The translations under genes were made by a program, and so were the position numbers. Below, in pieces: positions 13,185 through 25,700 of a stretch of DNA of 64,000 nt (positions are counted from its first letter, which is position 1; each line of letters opens with the position of its first letter). The notes under the pieces were generated by a model, which did no database searches, was not told the origin of the DNA, and was given only the letters and a program-made list of their open reading frames with translations. The stretch is from Metopolophium dirhodum (taxonomy: Eukaryota; Arthropoda; Insecta; Hemiptera; Aphididae), in NCBI RefSeq assembly GCF_019925205.1, contig NC_083562.1:1922001-1986000 (forward strand), written 5' to 3'.

Positions 13185-13682
13185 TTAAAATAAACACACA
13201 ATGATTTATTGCGATCTCATTCACAGATCTGATTGACCACAGATAGAGTTAAAAAAAAACCAATAAATTAATATACAACCCGTACGAAAATACATCAACA
13301 TGACACATGCTTGGTAACAACAACTATTGTAGGAACTTGGTAGTATTAAAATGAAATCATAATGTTATGAGCACAAAAAAGAGGAAAACGTGGTTAATAT
13401 AATTTAATAGACTTTTGAAATGTTTACCGGTGTAACATCAGTAGTAGTACGCCAAAAAGCGTTTCGTATGCCAGGCCTCCGTATTTTTATCCTGTAAATT
13501 ATTTTTGTTTGCGCGCATGTAATGCGAACAATTTTTATAAGTACCTTAAACAAGTTTCTGGGGAAAATATTATTTTTCAATCAAACCTACATAGAAGAAG
13601 AGTTATTTTGTTGAATTATGGTTTTTGAATTTAAATTGTCGTAGGCGTTTTATCATGATATTATTTTAAATTACATTTTGGA
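13185..13682 (-). other. jeb: probable jeb 3'UTR
   Basis: From the stop codon down to the poly(A) signal at 13210-13205 there are about 470 bases of non-coding sequence, somewhat less AT-rich than the DNA beyond it, with a GC-richer patch at about 13440-13530. On the minus strand the AATAAA is followed by a GT-rich and then T-rich stretch, as expected for a cleavage site. The exact cleavage position is inferred; other AATAAA words lie further out and longer forms are possible. Confidence 0.5.
13205..13210 (-). terminator. candidate jeb poly(A) signal AATAAA
   Basis: The hexamer AATAAA on the minus strand is followed within 30 bases by TTGTGTGTTTATTTT, a typical GU/U-rich downstream element. 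Spacing from the jeb stop codon is about 470 bases. In DNA this AT-rich the hexamer alone is weak evidence; the downstream GU-rich run is what singles this one out. Confidence 0.5.
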
Positions 13683-13742
13683 TTAGCGTCCTCTTGCCCA
13701 TCGAAGAAGAGCGTCTGCCAGTATGTCCAGATGAGCTTTAGT
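13683..13742 (-). CDS. jeb: jeb coding exon 3: conserved C-terminus and stop
   Basis: This short terminal coding exon follows a TTTTTTCAG acceptor ending at 13743. It encodes TKAHLDILADALLRWARGR and then TAA (13685-13683). It joins exon 2 in phase 0 to give FFFKT-TKAHLD. I recognise this tail as the end of insect Jeb proteins. Its function is not established from sequence; the amphipathic helix-like stretch followed by a basic end suggests a receptor contact or folding role (inference). It is too short to be found as an open frame on its own and was located from its splice site and its match to the family. Confidence 0.93.
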   Translation of the reverse strand, partial: TKAHLDILADALLRWARGR

Positions 13743-16700
13743 CTGAAAAAAGTTAATTTTAAAAGTTTTATAATTTTTAAGATATTTTATTTTTATGTAG
13801 CAATATAATGTTTCAGTATCCGCAATAGATATTATTGCTTTCAATATAGGCACTAGAAATAGTTTTTCACAAAATAAAAGTTTGTGAAAAAAAGTATGGG
13901 TATGAAATTTATTACGTTATTTCATTTATAAACTTTACTTAACTCTGAAACTTATTTTTATATTTTTTTTTTTATTGATCGAATATTTTCAATGCATAGG
14001 ACGCATTGTCTTCTTCTATAAATAATGTTAATTTATAGAAAAATAAGATAAAATAGTGTTTACAAATTTATATTATTTATAATTGGTATGTATATTTGTT
14101 AAGTTGGTAACCTATTAAAGATTAAATAAAAATAAATTGGATTTTTTTTTTGTTAAAATTGAAGGTATTTGACAAAAACTCTTTTATTTAAACGATTCTA
14201 CGTATTTTTTTTTGTATTTTGTAGTGTGTTCAAAACTCACAGCTCAAATAATAGGGTAGGTATAATTAAAATATTGTAACGTTAAAATGGAGTTTTCTTA
14301 AATTGATTAATGTGATGGTGTCTTAACATCTCCCCCGCAAAACAAATTGCATTCGATTAAGCTTGTAATTATTATTTTTGGTCTTACTGTTTTGAAGAAG
14401 AAACAATTTTTTCTGTCTTCATCGTCGCCATTTGGACAGTCAATGTATCCGTCACACAGGACGTGATCGTCTATGCACCTGAACCGTCCTTCCTTGTCTG
14501 GAGTGGGACAAGCAAACCGTTCGAATCCATCTTCGGTGGGCGGACACTCTGTAATAACGAAATATTTTCATTTTTGTAATTACATTCCTATGTTAGAATG
14601 ATTAAAAACTATCCTACAGCCACACTGGTGTATTTCAGGGATTTTTAAAACGGTGAGAAATTATTACCAACTACATGGCTACAATTTATTATTTAATATA
14701 ATAATATAATCTTCGACACTTCTCTAAAGCTAAATTTGGTAAATTCTTCAGTATAATATCTATTTTATAATTAAATAATGTAATATACATTAATACATTA
14801 TGTTCATAAAAGTATTTTACGCATATTATAGAATTTCTATTTTCTAAACTACGCATTTCTCAGTGTGAAAAGAAAGGTCAATTTATAATTTATATTCATT
14901 TTGTTTTGGTCTTATATTTTAATTTAGTCCCAAGGGTAGTGTTGTCTGTGGATACTTCTTTACTCTTTAAGGTCAAATCCCGGTTGTCACAGAAGTGTTA
15001 TATTGTTTTACTGTACACTACACACATATATAACTATGGTGATTTACAAGAAATTTTCCGAATTTAAAATAACAAAATACTTCTATTTAAGACACTATAA
15101 TATTATTACAAGACTGATAATTTTTTGTTTACTTGATTATATTTATTTTTGTATGCTAAATATCAATAATGCATTAAATACCACTATAGTTTCAACAATG
15201 TTAAAAGATCTTTTTACACGTAAATTGTATCAAAATAAGGTAGGTACTTATTTAATAGATTTATATAATTTATATTTTTTAATTTTGTTGGATTGAACTT
15301 TTTGAGTCGTTAGATTAAGGACGGTATAGGTAACCTACCTACCTACTTAAATTCATTATGGTTATTTTGTAAATACAACCGTTATTCGTAATATATTTGG
15401 GTTCTATTCAAATGATGCACGTATTCGACCACAATATTTTCGTCAAGAACGCCTTTTTGTTTCAAACTAAAGCTTTTGTATGCATAATACATTAGGCTAC
15501 CCACGTCTTGAAATTTGCAACACAAACAAGTCAAAACAACAATACCTGTATATCGGCAATGTTTGTATTATTATGGGTTAGGTACAACAATGTACTAGCA
15601 ACTAGAGCGCATAAAAACGTATAAGTATATAAAGACAATAATAATAAAATCAATAATCGGTCGGTATAATAATATTATATCTATACCTATTTCGAGGATA
15701 GTCACCATAACAAGGGAGATAATAATGATAATTGGTCCCGTGTAAACGCTGCGCGTGGGTTTCGCGGTTTACGCGTACAATATAATATATTATTATAACC
15801 GATCGGAAAAAAACCGAAAGATTTGATTCCTATTCGGAGCGGACCGCTGCGAGGCGATTTCGATCACTGTTCGACGGACGGATGGGAATCGTCTGCAACA
15901 TCGCGATAGTGACGACGATGGCAGGTCAACGCCGCCTATAGAACCGAAGATCTACAACTCCTAATACCTGCCAAAAAGGTGTTCGAGTGGGCAAACGATT
16001 TATGGGCAAAGTCTTACGAAACATATATAGGTACTAAATCATTAGCGTTTGATTCACACCGAACGTTTAGTAACGGTTTAGCAGTAATTATATTACAGAC
16101 ATACACGATTATTTACGAGTTGCCCCAACTTAAACGTTTTACACTTTTATTATACCTATACAATGCGGTGCGATGAGAATTTAATTTTTTTCCCTAACGG
16201 AACGTCATTACATATTTCATTCGATTTTAGGGTGTCTGAGAGAGAAAAAAAACAACCATTTTATTTATCATCGCTTCCGACCGTCGTAATTAAAAAAATA
16301 TACAGGGACGAGACATTTTTTTGTGCTACAATGTAGTTGCATCCTTCGTGTTATAATCATCCCTATATCATAATACATATTATAGTTCGGTCCCTACGTA
16401 TGAAAATGAAATGGTGCTACGCAGATAAAATAACGCTATACGATGCTCTATATTTTTTCCTTGCTATTTTTGTTTTTATAATTTCATTCCAATATTAAGT
16501 TATATAATAAGATAGGGTATCCTCCAATAATCCACCCACACAAGTTGATTCATTATATATAATGTAATAGAAAAAATAACAAATTAGTGATCAATGTAAG
16601 ATATAACAAACTTTATAACTATAATTGGATATTTTTACTCGCAGCACTCGATATACAAGAAACTACTGAATAATTGTGTTCCTTTATGAAGTTTTTATTT

Positions 16701-19700
16701 ATATAATAATTTAACGATTTATTATTAAAAAGGAAGAAAGTACGTAACCGCTCTGCGGTACAGTAGATATCAAGTGTACACCATCATTCAGTAAGTCACT
16801 GTAATGTTTATGTTAAATTTGAATCCAATAATACATTTTTCTATACGGGAAACGATTCTGAGTGAAGACGTTCTATCAGCCTATAATACTAAGTATATTT
16901 TATGATATATTTGTATTGCTATTGAATTAATTTATTTTACTATTAGACATTTTAAATACCTAGGTAATAATAGCTTAAAAATCCAAATGTTTTAAAAATG
17001 TCATTGCATATAGTAAAATATAATACTATGCGTAATGTAACCTACGAATAATATTTTTGAACTACAATAAAATAATTAAAATTGTTAAAATTTCCCTAAA
17101 ATATCTAATTTCGTCCAAATTTGAATTTCAAATGTCTTTAAAAAAATTGTGCTCCTAATTTTTTAGATTTTTTTTTGGTTTCAGTATGAACTACTTATGA
17201 GAAACTTTATATTACATTTTCAAGCCATAGCAATAAAAATTTGATTATTTTTGTGGTTTTGAAAAATGTTGTAAAAATTTGTCAAATTAAATTGTATCTG
17301 CCTATTATTTTAAATATTTTTATATGGCTATAATCACAAATTATGAGGAACCTTTATTTGATATATTCGACATACTCGATTAAAATACATTATTTTTGAA
17401 CAATAGTCAATTTTTAAAATTGTACTGAATAAAATACATTTTAATTTATAGTTTTAAAATTATAATATAATTATATTACATAGCTGTTATTCAGTATAAT
17501 AATAATAAGTTGTTTTTTAACAAAAATTTTGCGAAATAAAAACTATATCAATTATGTAAAGGTATTATGTATTAGACATTATTAAAATAATATTTTGTAC
17601 AAAAAACGTAGCCACGTAGGTTAAACGTAGGTACCGTCCTTACCAAATCGATCACTTAATATATATAATGCAGAAATCTACTGTTCTGAAAACGTTCATT
17701 GTTCATATAATTAGTTTGATATTAAATATTACGAGTAACCTGTAAATTAAGATCATTAAAAACTAATTTTGATTGATATTATTTTTGGCTTAATTTTTAT
17801 GATTATAAATCATTATGTATCATTATTCTTTTTACATTTAATGAAAACCATTTAGTTTTGAATAAATGTTTTACATTTGTAGCTTTACAAAAGGTAGTTT
17901 TTATTTCTATTGGATAAAAACGATTGTACTCTAGATTTTTTTTTTAGACCTATAGTTTTATTGTGAACGTAGAGACTAGAGAGCAATCTTAGTTGTATTA
18001 TATGTAAGGGGAGTATTAACGCAATGGATTCGAGTACATGTAATTCTATAAGAATTGTCTTTCATTTTGGAAGGAGTGTATGTTGAGAGTTGAGTGTGCT
18101 AAGGCCCTTTATACTTTTCATACTAAAGGTAGGATAATACGTACATCTCTTCAAAGCTTATAGTCCCATGAAATGTGGCGGATTTTCCCCTGGGATTTAG
18201 CTTACCATAATACCAAGGATACCGTGTTTTTCTGTTTTTTTTCCTTAACCAAAAAGTAAATACCGTTATGTTAATCGTAAATAAATGCGCATGCCCTATA
18301 CCTTTTACCTGTAACAATATGACTCCTGTACGTGGTTGGCGATAAATACACACATATATACAGAGTGATTCACTGAACATGATCATCCCCATTATTTCAT
18401 TTTATAATGAATTTATTCAAATTATTGTTTTTGGAATTTTTAAATACCTACGCTAGACCATATTATTCAGTACCTATTTGGATTGTTTCAGGGTGATACA
18501 AACTTCTGTTTTTTTTTAAAAGAAAAAATCCCCATTTTTATACTAAATTATATATCTAATTCAAAATTTGAACTAGTTAGCTTCTCACTTATTAAAATGT
18601 TTATAAGCAATTTAGAATAGCTGTAATATCGAATCTAGCATTCATTAAACTTTGACCATATTTACAAATTATTAATGTTGATAGATTATTAATATTAATT
18701 ACTGAAATTTTCCAATTACTATAGCCGCTATATCTTCCAAACCATCATGGACCTCTATTATTCCTAGTTGTGTACTTTGTGAAAGTTATATAACACAAAA
18801 CTATTCGTTTGAACTTTGATTTTTTTACGTTAAAATGTTTAGAAAAAAGCTTCTTTAAATAATTTATAATAGAAAAGGGGGGACTCTCATGAGTTGCGTC
18901 TCGTAAAAAAGGTATAAACGAATTGTGTCCCAAAAAATCCAGGACGCAATTCAAGTTTTTGATCAAGGGTTCTTAAACAATTAATAAAAAATAAATAATA
19001 AATATACCTATAAGTCAATCAAAAATGTGTTTATCAAATGTAATAAAAAATAAATAAACATTAAATCACTTAAATCTAATTAAAATCAATATAGTCCATA
19101 ATATAATATAATCAATATCAAAATCAAAATGTCGGTCAAAAAAAAGGTTATAATATCAGAGTCCAAGCTCCCTTATAATTAATACACAAAGAAGAACCTT
19201 TGAAAACGAAATGAAAATTCTACTACCTAACCAATATAGTGGGACGCAATTCGTGTATACCTTTTTTACGGGACGCAACTAAGGTGTCCCACTTCACAGG
19301 ACACTCCTTAAGACTTAATGCTCAAGTAGTACAAACAATAAATTTAAAAAACCAAAGATCGCTTTTTGAATAGCCGCGTTATCAAAACAAAAAAAGGGGT
19401 GATCATGCTTGGTGAAGAATCGTCCTGTATGTATATGTATATATTACTTTATATTTCTAAGTAATACCGTTAACAAATGATTAAATTCAGTTGTTATTTT
19501 CATGTGATTTTATTCATAAAGTAAAGTACCTACTACGATTTTTAATACTCCCTTTTTCATAATGAAAAATTAAAACAGATGTGAAAAATAAAATTATAAA
19601 AAAATATAAAATTATACGCGGAAAAAAGAACAAAAAAAAAACAATCGAGCGGCTTATGCAAATACCTGTTGCAGCAATGCCTATACTCGCGTTTATTTGC

Positions 19701-22700
19701 TTTTAATTCCAATCGTAGAAATTATAATCCTCCTGCGCGTGACCGCGTATGTAGTATAGCGATGAATGTGTTGGTCGCTAAACGAAAATTCCCACCACCT
19801 ACCAGCCAGAGTGAATAATTATTAAAAAAAAACTGTTATGCAGTACCTATACCTGAGAAATATAATATATTATAATATGTACACAAACCATAAATATATT
19901 ATTAATGTACCCGTCGTTACTGATGCGCTCGTATCGACATAATAATAATACGTTACAGTTGCCGGTTCGTCATTCCTATACCAAATGGTATGATTACAAT
20001 ATAGTATTTAATTAATGTGCGTTTAAATTACTAGTATTACTAACGTCACAGGTAAACATATTATAATGGTACGTGTAACCCAACCTTATACACACATGAC
20101 ACACCCACATACCCACATACACACAATTATTGTTATAATAACTAGGTAGGTATTTTGTGTTTGGAGACGACCCCTGTAGGCTATAATAAGCACATTGATC
20201 TTTGGTGTTTATTCGTTACACGTCGATGTTGTCACTTGTCAACGATTCAATCTATTATTGACTATTGTACAAATTATTTGTTCGAACGCACGTGTGTGAG
20301 TTTACATTATTTACTAATTTTCGTTTTTGTTGTTCACAATACGTAATATTTTAATGAAATAATTAAAATGTACATAGAGTACATCAGTATTGTACTATCG
20401 GCAACGCTAATTTATCGAATCATAATATAGTTGGCGTGGTTTATTATATTATATTCCTATAGTATAGATATCTGTTGATAACTATTGTCATTTTAATAAA
20501 TTTTAATTTTAATACACTTTATTGATAGTTAATGTCAATACAGCATTTAATTAGACATTTTGTAATTTAATATTTATTTTAAATATTAACTTGATATAAT
20601 TGGAAGTTATAATAATTATTTTATATAGATTAAATTTAATGAACTCAACAAGACAATAATTGTTAATTATCTCATTAAACTGAAATGAATCTTAACTCGT
20701 GGGGGGGTTGCAAACATATTATAATTTCTAAGTAAAAAAATAAGTGCAATTAAAATCACTTCGTCGATTGATGATTTGCATATATATGATTAAAATGTTT
20801 TATATCTTATATCGTATACGTACATGCAAATTATCAATCGATGTAGGTTGTGATTTAAATTACATTTTTTTTTTATTTATAATATTATGTTGGCGCAGTA
20901 GTAATAATAATTTGTTGTAGTCACATATTTTTTTTCAAGTGCTTAATATGCATAATAAATCAAAAATGTTAGGCGTTTCAGAAAAAAGTAATATAAAATG
21001 TTAAATGTTTACGCGTTGATTTATCTACGTCATTTGGCGTTTAAGATTAGTACACAATTTACAATCGCATATATTTTGTACAAACAGTAACAACGAATAA
21101 GTTGTATTCAGTAAGTACGCCGAGGCAATGGCCCCGACCCGCTATTGTGTCGAACAATATAATATTACAATAAGTCGGAAGTACGCCCGTAATAGGGCTA
21201 TTATAGTTATAAATACTATCGTAAATTATTATATGCCCTATTCGTCATCATATATTTACTATCAAAAACAGTTTAACGTTTCATATAATATGCAAGTGCG
21301 ATATATAGCGATCCACCGATATTAATCGAAAAACAAACGGGCAAAATAAAACGCCGTTTATATTACAGAATTCCGAGGGGCTTTTGAAAGCGTTTCACAC
21401 GCCCGGCGAAGAAAACTCGGGACGTCCGTGGATTTCGTGCAGCAGTTTCATTGTTATATAATACGTACGCGTGAGTGCCACAGGTGTCGTTACATATGGT
21501 GGTGTGATGTGTTGACGAAGTGGGGTGGGTGGGGGTGTGGGTGGTAGAGAGGAGGGTCCCGATAGAGTTGGATAATATAATAATATAATAATATAGCGAT
21601 ACGCGAATGGGTTCGGCGTGAGATGTATGCCACACGTCACGACTACTATACCGTACAATAAAATACGGTAGCTATGCACTATTATTATATTGTATTATAT
21701 ATAATAATATATATATGTGTGTTATATATATAATATTATTGTAGCAGGATGTGTATTCGGTTGTTCAGGCGAACGCGTTCGTTCATTCGATTCGTCTAAA
21801 CGTATAAAGTGTCATCGGTACCACCGCCTGCACCTACCTCTACGTTTTGTCAACACTATATATTGTATTATAAGCATCGCGTGAACGCACGTCGGCGGCG
21901 TGTGTACCACTGAGTTGTGGTAAGTGCATATTATTATTATATACCATTACCTATACGTAGGTATCTGTTAAAATTACACCACGCATATTGTTTTTACTCT
22001 TCGCGGTACTGTTGTTTTATTCCTCCTGCACGTTTCCTGGATGACTTCTTTGCTGATCGTCGTAAATATATAAATATACATTATATATTATAGTACACAA
22101 AATGATTATAATAATATTAATACATAATGCGGTATAGTGTTCGCGATTGTCTGGGAAAGTTTGTAGTGAGGGGTGGTGGTTATATATCGATGTGTGCAGC
22201 GCCGGTCCGTTTATGTGCGTTGCTACGCGCGTGAGCGTGTGCACCACAGGCAGAGGGTTACGTGCGAAAGTATTGTTTTACAAGTAAATATTTTAAAATA
22301 TTATGTGTTATCGATGACCGTTGGTTTTTAGAATATTCAACGGATTTCCGATGAATCTATTGGTTTTGTGGTCATGTGGTTTTATATTTGTATCTTTATG
22401 TTATCACTGTACAGAGTTATAAAATATATTGTGTAGTTTATCTGTATATTTAGTTGTATGAGGGTTTTGAAAATAATATATCTATATAATCAAAAACTGG
22501 GCAAATTCGGTAATTTTTAACCTCCGAATAATTGTTCTAGCTTGCTGAGGCTATACAGAAAGTACCAGAGGCCATTTAATATACTATAGAATATGATAAT
22601 ATATTAATATATAATTATTACTTGAAAACTAAATCGCTTTAGGTTGTGTGTGTTTCATTATTTGTATTAACATTATAGCTCATATTGTACAATTTGAACG

Positions 22701-25700
22701 GGAACAAAACAAATAATAACTATAAACTATCATAAGAATTACATGCTAGAAAACTTGATATGATATAATATTATATATTCAATAAAATAATAGACGTAAT
22801 AACGTGGATACATTTTAATATTTTCTGTAGATTTTTGGTTCGGGTTTGGTGTAAAACATCTTACGTTGTATTTGTGTGGACAATGTACATACAAATATAC
22901 AATGTTATAACTTATAATAATAATGTTTAATATTTTATCCGTTGGCCGGCGCGTTGTATAGGCAATTTTGGTACATCAATGTGTGAGGGACTCTCAAACG
23001 GTATCTCACGATGTTATTGATGGGCCAAATTCGTGGACGTGAAAGTACGGCGAAACTCTTATAAGAGCGAACAAAAGCAAATTCGCAATAGCGTTACAAA
23101 GCGAGACAACGGAGTGACCGTTTTAGTTGTACACTTGCACTACAGTTCAGTTTTCAATTAATGAATATATTTTACAGTTATAGATATTAATTTGTAATAA
23201 TATTAGAAACCCCATTTCAAAATTAAATTAATTCTAATAAAAATGTAAGACTTATCAGTAAGAATGTAATACATTTTTATTTTATTGGATTTCTCATAAA
23301 GATACTTTATTATAAATGATTATTATTTTTTTGAGGGGGGGGGGGGGAGATCGATATAAATGTCACACGCAAAAAAATATCACCTGAATTAACAATCAAT
23401 GTTGGAATTTAAAAACTAATCTATCCATTTAAATTTATGTTTTTTTTTGCTTCGATAACTTGGCCATTTTAGCTCTGTATAACTTTTATTTACTATAAAT
23501 ACGTATTTATATAGCTGTCATGAATGAAAATAAAAATAATAATATTTTTGAGTTACAGAAAATATATTAATTTTTACTACACCAACGATTTATTACTTCT
23601 AATTAATTTTATCTTTTATAATTTTACAAATCTAAATTAATACGAGACTAATTGGTTTCCACACATTTTTAAAACACCACTGATTAATAAGAAATAATTT
23701 TTTACCTACACGACTGTATCAATTTCATAGACATAAAATATAATATCACACATTTAAATTTTTTGAGTTACCTACCACATAAAATAATTAATTTTAACAA
23801 TAATAAAATGAATAACATTTTTAAAACCTCTTTAAAACGCAAAACACTTAGTTATTCTAGGGACATTAACAACATGTGGTATCCAAAACACTGACAATGA
23901 AGTAAACAAATTAAAATAATATATTATGACTACAACCTATATTATTTTATACTATGGATTTTTTTCAAAAGGCAGATGGATCCTAGGCTAGATATTATGC
24001 TTGTACTCTTGCATGGTAGGCCTTGCTTCATCACCATAAGTTAACTTATATTTGAAATTAAATCATAATTATTAAGAAATAAAAACATGTCTCGACTGAT
24101 GTTGATGTTATCAATACTTTAATATACCTAAGCGTTTATGGAAATCATAAATTACAGATCTAAAAAATCGTAAATAGTATTTTTTTATGAACAAAAATTG
24201 AAGTATTTATACGTACGGTATTTTTTATGTAGGGCCTTATTAATTTATTACATTATTACACTATAAATTATACTTATTTTTTGCAATTGATTTTTATATT
24301 TTATTCACATAACTATAGAGGTGTAGGATGTTAAAATTTACTTAAAAATTAAAAGAGCAATCTTTTTAATGTGTTTGTTTTATTATCCTTTCGTTTCATT
24401 TTTATGTTCATTTAAAAATATTTTTAAGCTTGAATAGTATAATATCTAAAAAGGTCAAATTGTTACTGTTTTTTTTTTGTATATAAATGAATAAAAAAAT
24501 AATAAAATCTAAATATTTTTTCAAGTACAATAATAATATAAATAAATGGCCGACGAAGCCTTTATTTTATCAAAATAATATCTATCTTTATAAAATATTA
24601 ACATTAAACTGTAGAATTATTGGGAATTGTAAATAAAGAAATAACAACAATAATTGTAATTACTATTATCATATTACTAACCTATTTAATATTTTAAACA
24701 ATAAATTTAAACACATACAAAGTGTAATTAATAAACACGTGACGCACATAAATAAGCTTTAAAAAAACAGTGAAGTCGCTCTGTTGTATCTAAGTGTATC
24801 TCATGATTGTAGATCACTGAAATGGATGTGTGAAATTTGAATTTAATGGTTGATCATAGTAAAGCCAGTAAACGTATGAAAAATTCTTCAGAGTGGAGAC
24901 GGTGTGTCTACCTCTATTTCGGTACAGGATATTTTATCATTTATTTATAATATTATTAGTAATACAAGTAGAATAAACTCACGTTTGCTAAAAACATAGC
25001 AAAATTATTGTTACATAAATATATTATTGTATAACAATGGTTATTATGATATTACATCATATGATTAACTTATAAGTCAATACCGACGAAACAAAGAACA
25101 GTGTGAATAATTTCATGGTATAAATAACTTTAGTTAGGTGGGTATTACAATTTAAAACACTATTGATACCTACCTACGAAATGATTTACGAATTTTCACG
25201 ATTTTGATGAATTGATGTATAAACGCTTATGAACAAATTGTTACCACGTATATTTTCAGTATAATTTAATTGAATTGTTTTAAGAATAATTTTTGAGAAA
25301 CATTATATAACATTCTATAGTTTTTTGACTTTGGAAAAAAATTCATGAACACGAATCGACAAAAAAACTTAGTTCAATAGTTCATCAAGATCAAAAATTA
25401 TTTTGAAAATTGAATAATGTTTATAAAATGATTATGGAAAATATTTTTTGAAAATTAAATCCAGTACGGTTATTCATTTTTGAATACAATTAAGAAACAT
25501 AATCGATTTTGTCGACAATTTGTATTGCTTATGCCTATGTTATTTGTTAGTTTTTCTCGATTATTATTAAATACATTAAACCCCAAAAATACGATTCCAC
25601 CTCTCACAATCTAAAAAATATAAATTAAAAAGTACTAAAAATATCACTATTTATTATTTATAGTATCATTAATCAATGGGTCAATATTTAATTAGCCCAT

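Noticed and set aside
21363..21679. Two overlapping minus-strand frames of about 90 codons
   Set aside because: They are read in different frames through the same GC-rich island with Thr/Pro-rich noise; neither has a domain or supported splice sites.
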